From Rhizobium leguminosarum (lineage in GTDB: Bacteria; Pseudomonadota; Alphaproteobacteria; Rhizobiales; Rhizobiaceae), in assembly GCF_001679785.1 (NCBI RefSeq), contig NZ_CP016291.1, positions 201,604-265,603 of the forward strand: a stretch of DNA of 64,000 nucleotides, read 5' to 3'. A program made the position numbers and the translations under genes. Shown here in pieces: positions 52,017 through 61,220 of the stretch. The notes beneath the pieces were generated by a model that ran no database searches, was not told where the DNA came from, and saw only the letters and a program-made list of their open reading frames with translations. Position 1 is the first letter of the stretch, and every line of letters starts with the position of its first letter.

Positions 52017-53330
52017 TCAGGAGACAGCCTTGATCGAAAGGCTGTCGAGATAGGCGGAGGGATTTTCAGGGTCGAAGACCTTGCCGTCGAAGAAAGTCTC
52101 CTTGCCGCGAGAAGACGATGCGGGAATATCGGCCGCCGCGACGCCGAGATCCTTGGCGGCCTCGCGCCAGATGTCTTCGCGGTTCACCTGGTTGACCAAC
52201 GCCTTGACGTCGGTACTCGCCGGCAGATTTCCCCAGCGGATGTTTTCCGTCATGAACCAGCTATCGTGGCTCTTGAACGGATAGGAGGCGCCGTCTTTCC
52301 AGAACTTCATATAGAGGTCCGTGGCCTTGACCTCGCGGCCATTGCCATAATTGATGTCGCCCTTGAGGCGGCCGAGCACGTCCTTCGTCGGAACGTTGAA
52401 CCATTGGCGCTTGCCGAGAATCTCAGCCATCTCCGCCTTGTTGTCCATGCTTTCGCACCACTGCTGTGCCTCCATGACGGCCATCAGCAGGGCCTTGGCG
52501 GCATTGGGATTCTGTTCGATCCACTCGGCGCGCAGTCCGAGCGCCTTTTCAGGATGACCCTTCCAGAGCTCGCCGGTGGTGGCTGCGGTAAAGCCGATGC
52601 CCTGGTTGACGAGCTGCTCGTTCCACGGTTCGCCCACACAGAAGACGTCCATGTTGCCGACCTTCATGTTGGCAACCATCTGCGGCGGCGGCACGACGAT
52701 GGTCGAAACGTCCTTGTTCGGATCGATGCCGCCGGCGGCGAGCCAGTAGCGGATCCAGAGGTCATGGGTGCCGCCCGGGAAGGTCATGGCGGCCTTGATC
52801 TCCTTGCCCTCCGCCTTCTTTTTCTCGAATGCCGCCTTCAGCTTGGAGGAATCCAGCTGCACGCCGGTGTCGGCATATTCCTTGGCGACGGAAATACCCT
52901 GGCTGTCGAGGTTAAGCCGGGCGAGGATAGCCATCGGCACCGGCTTATTGTTCTGCGTCACCTTGCCGGTATGCATGAGATAGGGGAGCGGCGACAGGAT
53001 ATGCGCACCGTCAATGCCGTTTGCTGCGCCGCCCAGAACGAGATTGTCGCGGGTCGCGCCCCAGGATGCCTGTTTGGCCACATCCGTTTCCGGAAGGCCA
53101 TGCTTGTCGAAAAAGCCCTTTTCCTTGGCGATGATGAGCGGTGCGGAATCCGTGAGCGCGATAAAGCCGAGCTTGGCACCTTTCACCTCAGGGCCAGCTC
53201 CGGCTGCGAAGGCGCCAGACGGAAAAGCAGCCTTGACGGCGCCGATGAGGGCAGCCGCTGCGGTCGTCTTGAGCATGCTGCGGCGGGTAATGCCGCTTGT
53301 CGAAATCCCAGTCTGCAAATTCTTTGTCAT
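52017..53330 (-). CDS. nrtA: Nitrate ABC transporter substrate-binding protein
   Basis: This 437-residue NrtA/CmpA-type protein has a twin-arginine leader (TRRSMLK at about 15-21, hydrophobic core to about 40). Family blocks are KLGFIALTDSAPLIIAKEKGFF, HDLWIRYWLAAGGIDP and FCVGEPWNEQLV. It binds nitrate in the periplasm. I chose the ATG at 53330, behind GAGGGAA. A sigma-54 promoter and a structured leader lie upstream. No nitrate or nitrite reductase or nasT gene follows, so assimilation enzymes must be elsewhere. Confidence 0.86.
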   Translation of the reverse strand: MTKNLQTGISTSGITRRSMLKTTAAAALIGAVKAAFPSGAFAAGAGPEVKGAKLGFIALTDSAPLIIAKEKGFFDKHGLPETDVAKQASWGATRDNLVLGGAANGIDGAHILSPLPYLMHTGKVTQNNKPVPMAILARLNLDSQGISVAKEYADTGVQLDSSKLKAAFEKKKAEGKEIKAAMTFPGGTHDLWIRYWLAAGGIDPNKDVSTIVVPPPQMVANMKVGNMDVFCVGEPWNEQLVNQGIGFTAATTGELWKGHPEKALGLRAEWIEQNPNAAKALLMAVMEAQQWCESMDNKAEMAEILGKRQWFNVPTKDVLGRLKGDINYGNGREVKATDLYMKFWKDGASYPFKSHDSWFMTENIRWGNLPASTDVKALVNQVNREDIWREAAKDLGVAAADIPASSSRGKETFFDGKVFDPENPSAYLDSLSIKAVS

Positions 53331-53364
53331 GCGCAGGTTCCCTCTGCTGGCTGAATTTGGACAC

Positions 53365-53485
53365 AAAAAAACGCCGCCGGAAATTGCGTCCAGGGGATGG
53401 GAGAATCCCGGAGCAAGACCTTGCGACGTCGGTGTCTAATGCAGGCGCTTATGCCGCGCCTATCCGCGCCGGTCGCCATTGACCG
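53365..53485 (-). ncRNA. Structured leader of the nitrate transporter operon (ANTAR-type attenuator candidate)
   Basis: The transcript from the sigma-54 promoter would begin near 53490 and at once form CGGTC-AATGGC-GACCG (53485-53470), a hairpin with a six-base loop with A at position 1 and G at position 4, the ANTAR target signature. A second hairpin AGGCGC / GCGCCT (53461-53443) has a seven-base loop. A weak third, GAC-ACCGAC-GTC (53436-53425), again has an A1/G4 hexaloop. ACGTCGC (53429-53423) can pair with GCGGCGT (53377-53371) just before seven Us (53371-53365), a possible terminator. NasR/NasT proteins antiterminate such leaders on nitrate. Confidence 0.55.
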
Positions 53486-53500
53486 ATGCTTCTCGGAACC

Positions 53501-53517
53501 TGCAAGCAGCGTGCCAG
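53501..53517 (-). promoter_or_regulatory. Sigma-54 promoter of the nitrate transporter operon
   Basis: On the minus strand CTGGCACGCTGCTTGCA matches the sigma-54 consensus (TGGCACG-N4-TTGCA), with GG and GC spaced by ten bases. It lies about 170 bases upstream of nrtA, leaving room for a regulatory leader. GTGCA-G-TGCAC (53658-53668) upstream is a possible activator half-site pair. The remainder of 53331-53708 has no gene. Confidence 0.85.
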
Positions 53518-53708
53518 TTCGGCTGAATGCAGGTAACAGCCTGAAGTAAAAAGAGAAATCCAACGAATCTATAACTGCCTATACTTTAGGCATTACTACT
53601 TTTTGCCGACATTTTGTGCGATTGCTGCCATGGTCGCAGTCGCGAGAGCAATTATTTGTGCAGTGCACGCTCGCCGCTCGGCCGCGCGCTGGCACCGCAA
53701 AGCCGAGA

Positions 53709-54620
53709 TTATCGCTCGAATGGTTCGCCGAGCGAAGCGACGCCGTTCAGTTTCAGCAGGCGGCGGTCAGCGGAGATGATGCCGAGCACGATGATCGTGA
53801 CGAGATATGGCAGGCTCGAGAGCAGTTGCGAGGGAACGTCCAGTCCGGTTGCCTGGGCTGCAAGCCCCATCAGCGAGACCGCGCCGAACAGGCAGGCGCC
53901 GAGGAAGATACGGCCCGTGAGCCAAGTCCCGAAGACGACGAGGGCGATGGCGATCCAGCCGCGCCCGGCAATCATCCCGTCGGCCCAGAGTGGTGTATAG
54001 ACCACCGACGCATAGGCGCCGGCGAAGCCGGCCATCGCGCCGCCGAAGGCGATGGCGAGGACGCGGACTGATATCACCGAATAGCCGATGGCGTGAGCGG
54101 CCTTGGGATTCTCGCCGACGGCACGGACGATAAGACCAAGCTTGGTGTAGGCAAATATCGCCCACAAGGCCAGCGTCGCGGCAAGTGAAATCCACACGAC
54201 GATGTCCTGGACAAAAAGACTACCGATAACCGGCAGGTCCGAAAACCCGGGAAGGGCAAGCTTCGGAAGTCCCCTGACCGTGAGGCTTTCATAGGTCTTG
54301 CCGAAAAGTGCAGAAAGGCCCTGGCCAAGAATGCCGATGGCAAGGCCCGCCGCCACCTGATTTGCCCGGAATCCCAGCGTGACGAAGGCGAAGAGCAGTG
54401 AAAGGACAGCGCTGCCGAGCCCGGCGACGACGAAACCCAGGAGATGTCCGCCGCCCTGGTAGACGATAATGAAGGCGAGCACGGCGCCGAAGGCCATCAA
54501 TCCCTCGACCCCGAGGTTGAGGACGCCGGCGCGCTCGGCTACCAGCTCGCCGAGGGCTGCCAGAAGAAACGGTGTCGCAGCCGCCAGCATGCCGGCAAGA
54601 ATGAATTCGATGGCGTTCAT
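53709..54620 (-). CDS. BMP-family ABC permease (second), purine-type operon
   Basis: This 303-residue permease has about eight to nine helices and the block GELVAERAGVLNLGVEGLMAFG near residue 25. It is the last gene of the operon running from 61866 down to 53709. I chose the ATG at 54620, which overlaps the other permease's stop by four bases. It forms the channel with that permease. Confidence 0.87.
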   Translation of the reverse strand: MNAIEFILAGMLAAATPFLLAALGELVAERAGVLNLGVEGLMAFGAVLAFIIVYQGGGHLLGFVVAGLGSAVLSLLFAFVTLGFRANQVAAGLAIGILGQGLSALFGKTYESLTVRGLPKLALPGFSDLPVIGSLFVQDIVVWISLAATLALWAIFAYTKLGLIVRAVGENPKAAHAIGYSVISVRVLAIAFGGAMAGFAGAYASVVYTPLWADGMIAGRGWIAIALVVFGTWLTGRIFLGACLFGAVSLMGLAAQATGLDVPSQLLSSLPYLVTIIVLGIISADRRLLKLNGVASLGEPFER

Positions 54621-55717
54621 GATGGGCTCCGGTGAGCGCCCCGGCGCCATTCAAGGCGATAGCGCACGAAGGCGACGGCGATCAGGTAGGCGAGCAGCAG
54701 ACTGCCCTGGAAGACACGGACGGCGGCGATCGGCAGGTTGGCCGAGACCATGGCATTGTCGCCACCGATATAGATGACCGCCATGACCAGCGCCGAGACC
54801 ACGATGCCGATCGGATGCAGGCCGCCGAGATAGGCGACGATGATGGCCGCGTAGCCATAACCGCTCGCGACCGAACGCTGCAGCTGGCCGAGCGGACCGG
54901 CGACTTCGGCAGCCCCGGCAAGACCGGCTGCAAAACCACCGATCAGCAGCGAAAGCCAGATCGCCCAACCTTCCTTAAAGCCGGCATAGCCGGCAGCCCG
55001 CGGCGCCAGACCGCCGACCTGCAGCTTGTAACCGATGAAGCTCCTCTGCATGAAGACCCAGGCCGCAATCGACAAAGCCAGCGTGATGAGGAATGAGACA
55101 TTGACGCGGGTACCGGCAATCAGGGTCGGCACCATCGCATCATACTGAAACATCACCGACTGGGGGAAGTTGAAGCCATTCGGATCCTTCCAGGGGCCGA
55201 GCAGCAGATAGTTCAGCAGTTGCGCCGCCACGAGGCTCAGCATCAGCGAGACGAGGATCTCGTTGGCATTGAGGCGCACACGCCAGAAGGCGGTGAGCGA
55301 AGCCCAGAGAGCGCCGCCGATGGCGCCGAGCAACAGCATCGCCGGCCAGATCCATTGGCCTGTTGCCTGGGGAAACCAAACCGGAATGGCAGAGGCGAAG
55401 ATCGCGCCAAGAATGAACTGGCCTTCGGCGCCGATGTTGAAGACCTTGGCGCGAAAGCCGATCGCCAGCCCCTGTGCGATCAGAAGGAGCGGTCCTGCCT
55501 TGAGGAGTACTTCCGAAAATGATGCCCAGGAAAGGAAGGGCTCGAAAAGCATCGCATAGACAACCGCGACAGGGTCGCGGCCCATCAAAACGTAGAGGCC
55601 GAGATTAAGTGCGATCGCTCCCCCGAGCGCTATGACAGGTGCGCACAGGGCCGCGGCAAGCGAAGCGCGCTCCCGGCGGACCAGGGCGGGAACGAAAGCA
55701 AGGGACCAAGCGCTCAT
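54617..55717 (-). CDS. BMP-family ABC permease (first), purine-type operon
   Basis: This 366-residue permease has about ten helices. Family blocks are FRAKVFNIGAEGQFILGAIFAS and GYGYAAIIVAYLGGLHPIGI. Both its ends overlap neighbours by four bases, so ATPase, permease and permease are translationally coupled. It belongs to the nucleoside/purine uptake class. Confidence 0.87.
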   Translation of the reverse strand: MSAWSLAFVPALVRRERASLAAALCAPVIALGGAIALNLGLYVLMGRDPVAVVYAMLFEPFLSWASFSEVLLKAGPLLLIAQGLAIGFRAKVFNIGAEGQFILGAIFASAIPVWFPQATGQWIWPAMLLLGAIGGALWASLTAFWRVRLNANEILVSLMLSLVAAQLLNYLLLGPWKDPNGFNFPQSVMFQYDAMVPTLIAGTRVNVSFLITLALSIAAWVFMQRSFIGYKLQVGGLAPRAAGYAGFKEGWAIWLSLLIGGFAAGLAGAAEVAGPLGQLQRSVASGYGYAAIIVAYLGGLHPIGIVVSALVMAVIYIGGDNAMVSANLPIAAVRVFQGSLLLAYLIAVAFVRYRLEWRRGAHRSPS

Positions 55718-57237
55718 TGCTGGACTTTCTCAGGCGAGGTCTGTGCCCCGATCATGTATCGGCCGATCTCCTCGGGCTTCGTGTCCCGCGTTGCGAGCGG
55801 CGGGCTCAGCCGGCCGTGATGCAGCACCTGGATGGAATCGCAGAGCTCGAACAGTTCTTCCAGCTCCTCGGAAATGACGAGGATCGCCATGCCCTGATTG
55901 CGCAATGCGACCAGACGGCTGCGGATGGCTGACGCAGCGCCGATATCGACGCCCCAGGTCGGCTGCGCCAGGAAAAGCAATTTGGGAGACAGCATGATTT
56001 CGCGGCCAACGATGAACTTCTGCAGATTGCCGCCCGACAGGGTGCCGGCTTCCGCATCCGGGCCGGGTGTGCGCACATCATACTGACGGATGCAATCATC
56101 GGTGAACGCCGTCGCCCGCGCCCTGTCGATGATGCCACGCCGCAAAAGCTTGAGCGGATGGGCAGTCAGCAGGCTGTTGAGGACGAGCGACATTTCGGGC
56201 ACGGCCCCGCGTCCGAGCCGGTCTTCCGGAACGAAGGCAAATCCGAGCGTCCGCCGCCCGGCGGCATCGAGCCTGCCGACATCCATCCCCATCATGTAGA
56301 TCCGGTCGCGCTGGTCGCGCCCCAGCACCGTCTCGCCTGAAATCAAGGCGGCAAGCTCGCTTTGACCGTTGCCCGAAATACCGGCGATCCCGAGGATTTC
56401 GCCGGCACGCACCTCGAGGCTGATGCCGGAGAGCGGCACCGCAAAGGGATCGTCGGGCTGATAGTCCAGACCGATGATCTCCAGCCGCTTTTCGCCACCA
56501 GACAGTGGCAGCGCCGCCATCGGCGCCGGCATGTCATGGCCGATCATCATGCGGGCAAGGTCATGGGCATCATGTTGACGCGGGTCGACATCCCCGGTCA
56601 CGCGTCCGCCGCGCAGGATCGTCGCCCGGTCGCAGATCGCCCGAATTTCTTCGAGCTTGTGGGAGATCAACAGGATGGAAACCCCGCCGTCACGCAGCCG
56701 ACGCAGCGTGTCGAAGAGCCTCTCCACCAGTTGCGGCGGCAGGACGGAGGTGGGCTCGTCGAGGATCAGCAGCTTCGGATTGGTCATCAGGCTTCGGATG
56801 ATCTCCACCCGTTGCCGTTCGCCGACGGACAGTGCATGCACATGGGCAAGCGGGTCGACTTCGAGGCCGAATTCCCGTCCAAGCGTCCGAATACGTTCCT
56901 TGAGCTCAGCCTTGCGGCCCGGCACGACCAGCCGAATATTCTCCAGGACAGTCAGGGTCTCGAACAGCGAGAAATGCTGGAAGACCATGCCGATGCCATT
57001 GCGCCTCGCCTCGGCGGGGGAGGCGAGGCGCAACGGATCTCCTTCCCAGATGACCTCTCCGCCGTCCGGTTGCTCGACGCCGTAGATCAGCTTCATCAGC
57101 GTCGATTTTCCCGCCCCGTTTTCCCCGAGGATCGCATGAATCGATTGCGGCGCCACGTCCAGATCGATGGCCTGATTGGCATGGATCTGGCCATAGCTCT
57201 TCGAAATGCCGCGCAGCGACAGGAGCGGGGTGGTCAT
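55714..57237 (-). CDS. BMP-family ABC transporter double ATPase, purine-type operon
   Basis: This 507-residue protein has two ABC domains. The first has GENGAGKST, SVGERQRVEII and LDEPTSVLPP. The second has the degenerate Walker A around AGISGNGQSEL and a signature SGGNLQK. It energises the two adjacent permeases. It is a separate system from the one at 41610-49160, with its own binding protein three bases upstream. Confidence 0.88.
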   Translation of the reverse strand: MTTPLLSLRGISKSYGQIHANQAIDLDVAPQSIHAILGENGAGKSTLMKLIYGVEQPDGGEVIWEGDPLRLASPAEARRNGIGMVFQHFSLFETLTVLENIRLVVPGRKAELKERIRTLGREFGLEVDPLAHVHALSVGERQRVEIIRSLMTNPKLLILDEPTSVLPPQLVERLFDTLRRLRDGGVSILLISHKLEEIRAICDRATILRGGRVTGDVDPRQHDAHDLARMMIGHDMPAPMAALPLSGGEKRLEIIGLDYQPDDPFAVPLSGISLEVRAGEILGIAGISGNGQSELAALISGETVLGRDQRDRIYMMGMDVGRLDAAGRRTLGFAFVPEDRLGRGAVPEMSLVLNSLLTAHPLKLLRRGIIDRARATAFTDDCIRQYDVRTPGPDAEAGTLSGGNLQKFIVGREIMLSPKLLFLAQPTWGVDIGAASAIRSRLVALRNQGMAILVISEELEELFELCDSIQVLHHGRLSPPLATRDTKPEEIGRYMIGAQTSPEKVQQ

Positions 57238-57240
57238 GAC

Positions 57241-58338
57241 TTATTTCGGCAGCGGCGTGGACACGCCCTTGACGTGCCAGTTCATGGCGATGATCTCGGG
57301 GTCGGCCATGGTCGCACCCGATGCGACAGCTTCGCTGCCGTCGGCCTTGGCGATCGGCCCGGTGAAGGGCGAGAAGCTGCCGTCGGCGATCTTTACCTCG
57401 ATCTCCTTGATCTTGGTCATCACGTCAGCCGGAATATCAGGATTCCAGTCGACCACTTCGACGACCTTGTCGGCAACGCCGAGGAACGCATTGGCGCCCT
57501 TGAAGGTACCGGCAAGGTGGGCATCGACCGAAGCCTTGAAGAACGGCGACCAATCCGTCGCGATGCAGCCGAGATAGGTTTTCGGCGCATATTTCTTCAT
57601 CGAGGAATTGAGGTTGAAGGCGTAGACGCCGGCTTCCTCACAGGCCGAGATGACAGACGGCGTGTCCTGGGCGTTGGAGAAGATCACGTCGCACTTCTGC
57701 GCGATCAGGGCCTTGGCGGCTTCCTGCTCCTTGGCCGGATCGAACCATGAGTTCACCCAGACCACCGAGACCTCGATATCGGGTTTGACGGCCTGGGCGC
57801 CGAGCGTAAAGGCGTTGATCGAGGTAATGAGCTCGGGGATGGCAAAGGCGGAGACAGAGCCGAGCTTGCCGGTCTTGGAAAGTGCTGCGGCAGCCATGCC
57901 GAGCAGATAGGTGCCCTGGAAATATTTGGCGGCGAAGGGCGAAAAGTTTGGAGCGACCTGGAAGCCGGAGGCGTGCAGGACCGTGACGCTCGGATCGCGG
58001 CGGGCGATCTGCAAGGCGCCGTTCTGATAGCCGAAAGAGCCGGCGATCAGGAACTTGTTTCCATCGGCGACCGTCTTGTTCATGATGCGGTCGGCGTCCG
58101 GGCCTTCGGCGATATTCTCGAGCACGGTGACCTTCACCTTGTCGCCGTAAGCGGCCTTGATCGGCTCGAGACCGGCGGCAAGCGCATGCCCCCAGCCAAC
58201 GTCGCCGACGGGCGAGGGGATTACCAGCGTGATGCCGAGCGGCTCGTCGGCGGCGAAAGCAAGGCGGCTGCCGAGCACACCGGCAAGGCCGGTGGCGGCA
58301 GCGGCCGTCATCAGGTTTCTGCGGGTCAGTTTGGTCAT
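57241..58338 (-). CDS. BMP-family substrate-binding protein, purine-type operon
   Basis: This 365-residue basic membrane protein family member has a signal peptide with TRRN (about 5-8) and a hydrophobic run to about 28, possibly Tat. The mature part has VIPSPVGDVGWGHALAAGLEPI and QGTYLLGMAAAALSKTG. The family binds nucleosides, purines or related rings. The neighbouring guanine-deaminase-family enzyme points to a purine-like ligand. Confidence 0.88.
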   Translation of the reverse strand: MTKLTRRNLMTAAAATGLAGVLGSRLAFAADEPLGITLVIPSPVGDVGWGHALAAGLEPIKAAYGDKVKVTVLENIAEGPDADRIMNKTVADGNKFLIAGSFGYQNGALQIARRDPSVTVLHASGFQVAPNFSPFAAKYFQGTYLLGMAAAALSKTGKLGSVSAFAIPELITSINAFTLGAQAVKPDIEVSVVWVNSWFDPAKEQEAAKALIAQKCDVIFSNAQDTPSVISACEEAGVYAFNLNSSMKKYAPKTYLGCIATDWSPFFKASVDAHLAGTFKGANAFLGVADKVVEVVDWNPDIPADVMTKIKEIEVKIADGSFSPFTGPIAKADGSEAVASGATMADPEIIAMNWHVKGVSTPLPK

Positions 58339-58362
58339 GTTCTCAGTTCCCTCTTTTGGTTT

Positions 58363-59739
58363 TTAAAATTCCACGGTGGATAGTGCGGCCTCGGCATCGG
58401 CAGCCAGTTTGGCTTCGTCGAGCCCGGGAAATTCGCCATTCTGCCAGACGATGCGGCCATTGATCATGGTCATATCCGTTGCCATGCCAATGCCGACGCG
58501 GGCAATCAAGCTCAGCGGATCGTGGCGTGTGCCGACATAATCCATGCGCCGAGTGTCGATCGCAAACAGGTCGGCGGCCATGCCGGGCGCAAGCCGGCCG
58601 ATATCGCGCCGGCCGAGCAGGCTGGCACCGCCGGTCGTGCCGTAGCCGAGGAAATCGACCGGCGGCGGCACCGGATGGGCACGGCTGGAGGAGACGAGGC
58701 ATTGCAGCATGTAGGCGGAGTGCAGGCAGTGCATCAGGTTGGAATTGTCGTTGGAGGCAGCACCATCGCAGCCGAGGCCGACGCGCAGGCCAAAGGCGGC
58801 CATGGCCGGAATGTCGGTGACCTCCGCGCCGACCAGATAGACCGGTTCCGGGCAATGCGCGACGCCGGTGCCGCTGGCCGCCATCTTCCTGAGTTCGTCG
58901 TGGTTGAGCTCCCAGCAATGGGCATAGAAGGTATCAGGCCCGGCAAAGCCAAGTTCTTCCAGATAGTCGACAGTACGCATGCCGTGGCGCGCCTGAATGA
59001 CCGGGCTTTCGCCTTCGCCGACATGGGTATGCATCATGACGCCGCGATCGCGCGCCAGCGCCACCGATTCCAGGAAAGTCTCGCGGTAGCAATTGACCGG
59101 CTGACAGGGTGCCACCACGACCTGGCGCATACTGAAGGGGCTGGTATCGTGATAGGTGTCGATCAGCCGGGCGCAATCGGCGATGAATTCGTCGGTCGTT
59201 TCCAGCATCTCGTCGGGAATGGTCGAGCCTTCCGACTTCGGCAGGGTGTTGCCGCCGCGGCCGGCATGGAAGCGCATGCCGAGCAGTTCGGCGGCTTCGA
59301 ACTGGCGGTCGATCAACCGCTTTCCGGCGTGCCGGGGGAAATTATATTGGTGATCCAAGGCCGTGGTGCAGCCATGCTTGATCATCTCGGCCATCGCCGT
59401 GACGGAGGCGTGGTAAAAGCATTCCTCGTTGAGTTGCGAAAAGATCGGGTAGATGCGGTCCAGCCACTCGATCACCGAGAGCTTCGTCCAGTCGAGATCG
59501 GCACGGTTGCGCACGAAGCACTGGAAGAAGTGATGATGGGTGTTGACGAGGCCCGGATAGACAAACCAGCCAGGGCATCCTGAACGGTCGTGCCGGCAGG
59601 CAGCGCTTCCGCCGCAGATTTTCACCGATCGCCATAATCGCCGGACCGTTGGTCAGGAGATCGATATTGCGATGGACGACCGCCCTTTGCCCTCGTCGAC
59701 AATCACGGCTGCGCAGTTCTTCAGGAGATATCCAGCCAC
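58363..59739 (-). CDS. Guanine deaminase-family amidohydrolase, 5' end frameshifted
   Basis: The intact part (to about 59570) is a metal-dependent amidohydrolase of the 8-oxoguanine/isoxanthopterin deaminase group: metal ligands in NTHHHFFQ, a His in HTHVGEGES, a His in FYAHCWEL and Asp in LGCDGAASND. The first 55 or so residues are spread over three frames. Restoring one G/C in runs near 59574, 59613 and 59684 gives a normal start at GTG 59739 (AGYLLKNCAAVIVDEGKG). It should deaminate an imported purine or pterin to its oxo form. It lies 24 bases upstream of the binding-protein gene. Confidence 0.8.
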
Positions 59740-59740
59740 C

Positions 59741-60380
59741 TCACGCCTCGCCCGGTTCGATTTGAGGTTCGGGCTTCAGCTCGTGCAGCCGGTGAATACC
59801 TGGCATCTCGATAAATTTGTCGAGGCACGCAGCGCACCAGAGCCCGGCAGATAAGCATCCAGCGCGTGACGCCCCCATCGGGAGCCAGCGCCACATAGGG
59901 AAAGCAAGCGATGTCGGCAATTGTCGGCCGGTCGGCGGAGGAAGCGCATGCCGCGAAGGCCCTGCTCGACGAGCCCGGCTTCAAGCTCGCGAAGGGCGGC
60001 GATGCCCTGAGCCTGCAGCGCGCCGATGTCGCCGGGCCGCAGCAGCATTTCATGGAGCCGCGCTGCCCCGAGGCTTGCCGTCAACCGGCCGGAGAATGAC
60101 AGCCTGCAGCGCGCCGCTTCCTCGGCCTTGTCGCTGCCGAGCCACTCGGGTGCCGCCATAGCGGCGAGATAAACGAGGATCGCCGACGACTCGGTCAAGA
60201 TCAGGTCGCCATCAGGATCGGAATGGAGCCGGCCGGATTGAGTGCAAGCAGTTCGGGGCCGCGATGCTCGGCGCCGGGATGGAAATCCACCGGGCGCAGG
60301 TCAAGCTTCACGCCGGTCAGCGCCGCCATCAGGCGCACCTTGTAGCAACTGGGCGAGAGAATATAGTCGTAGAGCTTCAT
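59741..60380 (-). pseudogene. Glutathione S-transferase-like protein, frameshifted (NdmE-like candidate)
   Basis: Joining frames gives a protein of about 212 residues. The thioredoxin-like N-terminus starts MKLYDYILSPSCYKVRLM and runs through NPAGSIPIL, TESSAIL and a helical C-terminal domain with TIADIACFPYV. At least three indels separate the pieces (near 60213, 59945 and 59850). Its ATG overlaps the stop of the oxygenase gene by four bases, and its stop touches the amidohydrolase start. A GST-like subunit beside a Rieske-less oxygenase is the arrangement of NdmE in the caffeine N7-demethylase. Ordinary glutathione conjugation is the alternative. Confidence 0.72.
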
Positions 60381-61220
60381 TGCGCCACCAGCTGTGCGCC
60401 GTAGGTATAGTTGTGGCGCTTCAGCCAGCGCCGGTAGGCGATCGACGTCAGATCGGCCCGCGTCGGGATTTCCATGCCGGGGTCGAGCGGCAACAGCCGC
60501 GGGATCTGGTTTTCGAGGATCGAACGGTCCTGCAGAAAGATCGTCTGCTGGAAGTGGATGAGGTCGGTCATCGCGGTCTCGTCATCGAAGAGCGCCATCC
60601 ACGGCCAGACGTCGCAGAGGTCCTCGGCCAGCGGCTGCACGAAGAGCGTGATGACATCCCATTCGCTCGGCGCGGGCGGGCAGGTCTTGTAAAGCACGGA
60701 GCAGGTGGGTGCCGGCACGCGGTACATATATTCCGTCGTGATCCCGCCACTTGCCGACTTGGCCGCCTGCGGCTGGTAAAATTTCACCTGCGTTGCCCAG
60801 ACCTCGTCTTCTTCCTCGCGGATCTCGACCTTGTAGTTCTGGACCTCGGTGTGCGGCTCCGCGCCGAGAATATCGGTGTGGACAAAGGGAATGGGCGATG
60901 TCGAGGAAGTTCTCGACGGCGCGGAGCGGCGAGCAGCGCACGCGCACCACGCCGACATCGACGAAGCGGCGGCCGGGTTGATCGGCCTCGGGAATGGGGA
61001 AAAGTTCCTTCTTCGGCTCGCCGAGGGAGGACCATACATGACCGTAACGGACGCGCACCGGCAGAGCACGCCCATCGCCGCGCGTCACCTTCGCATTGCC
61101 ATCGGCATCGCGCGCCACTTCGATCGGCTCGCCCATCAGCGCCGTCTTGCGGCCGGCGCTGTCGAGCTGGCTGAAAAGCCCGACCGGATACCATTCATCG
61201 ATCATCGCCTGCATGGTCAT
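60377..61220 (-). pseudogene. Rieske-less non-heme iron oxygenase (NdmC-like), one frameshift
   Basis: About 280 residues. The N-terminus looks like that of ring-hydroxylating oxygenases (DEWYPVGLF), but the Rieske CxH/CxxH block is missing: the chain passes directly to YGHVWSSLGEP. The catalytic domain then follows, with the iron histidines in LDIAH / PFVHTDILG and a C-terminus RADLTSIAYRRWL. One frameshift lies at about 60890, between those two halves. Lack of its own Rieske centre is the mark of NdmC, which needs a separate Rieske donor. The donor may be the gene overlapping upstream by four bases. Confidence 0.78.

Noticed and set aside
53709..58338. Second BMP-type transporter as a simple duplicate of the one in the cyanuric acid operon
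   Set aside because: Gene order, ATPase position and neighbouring enzymes differ, and the proteins are clearly divergent, so they are treated as separate systems with different substrates.
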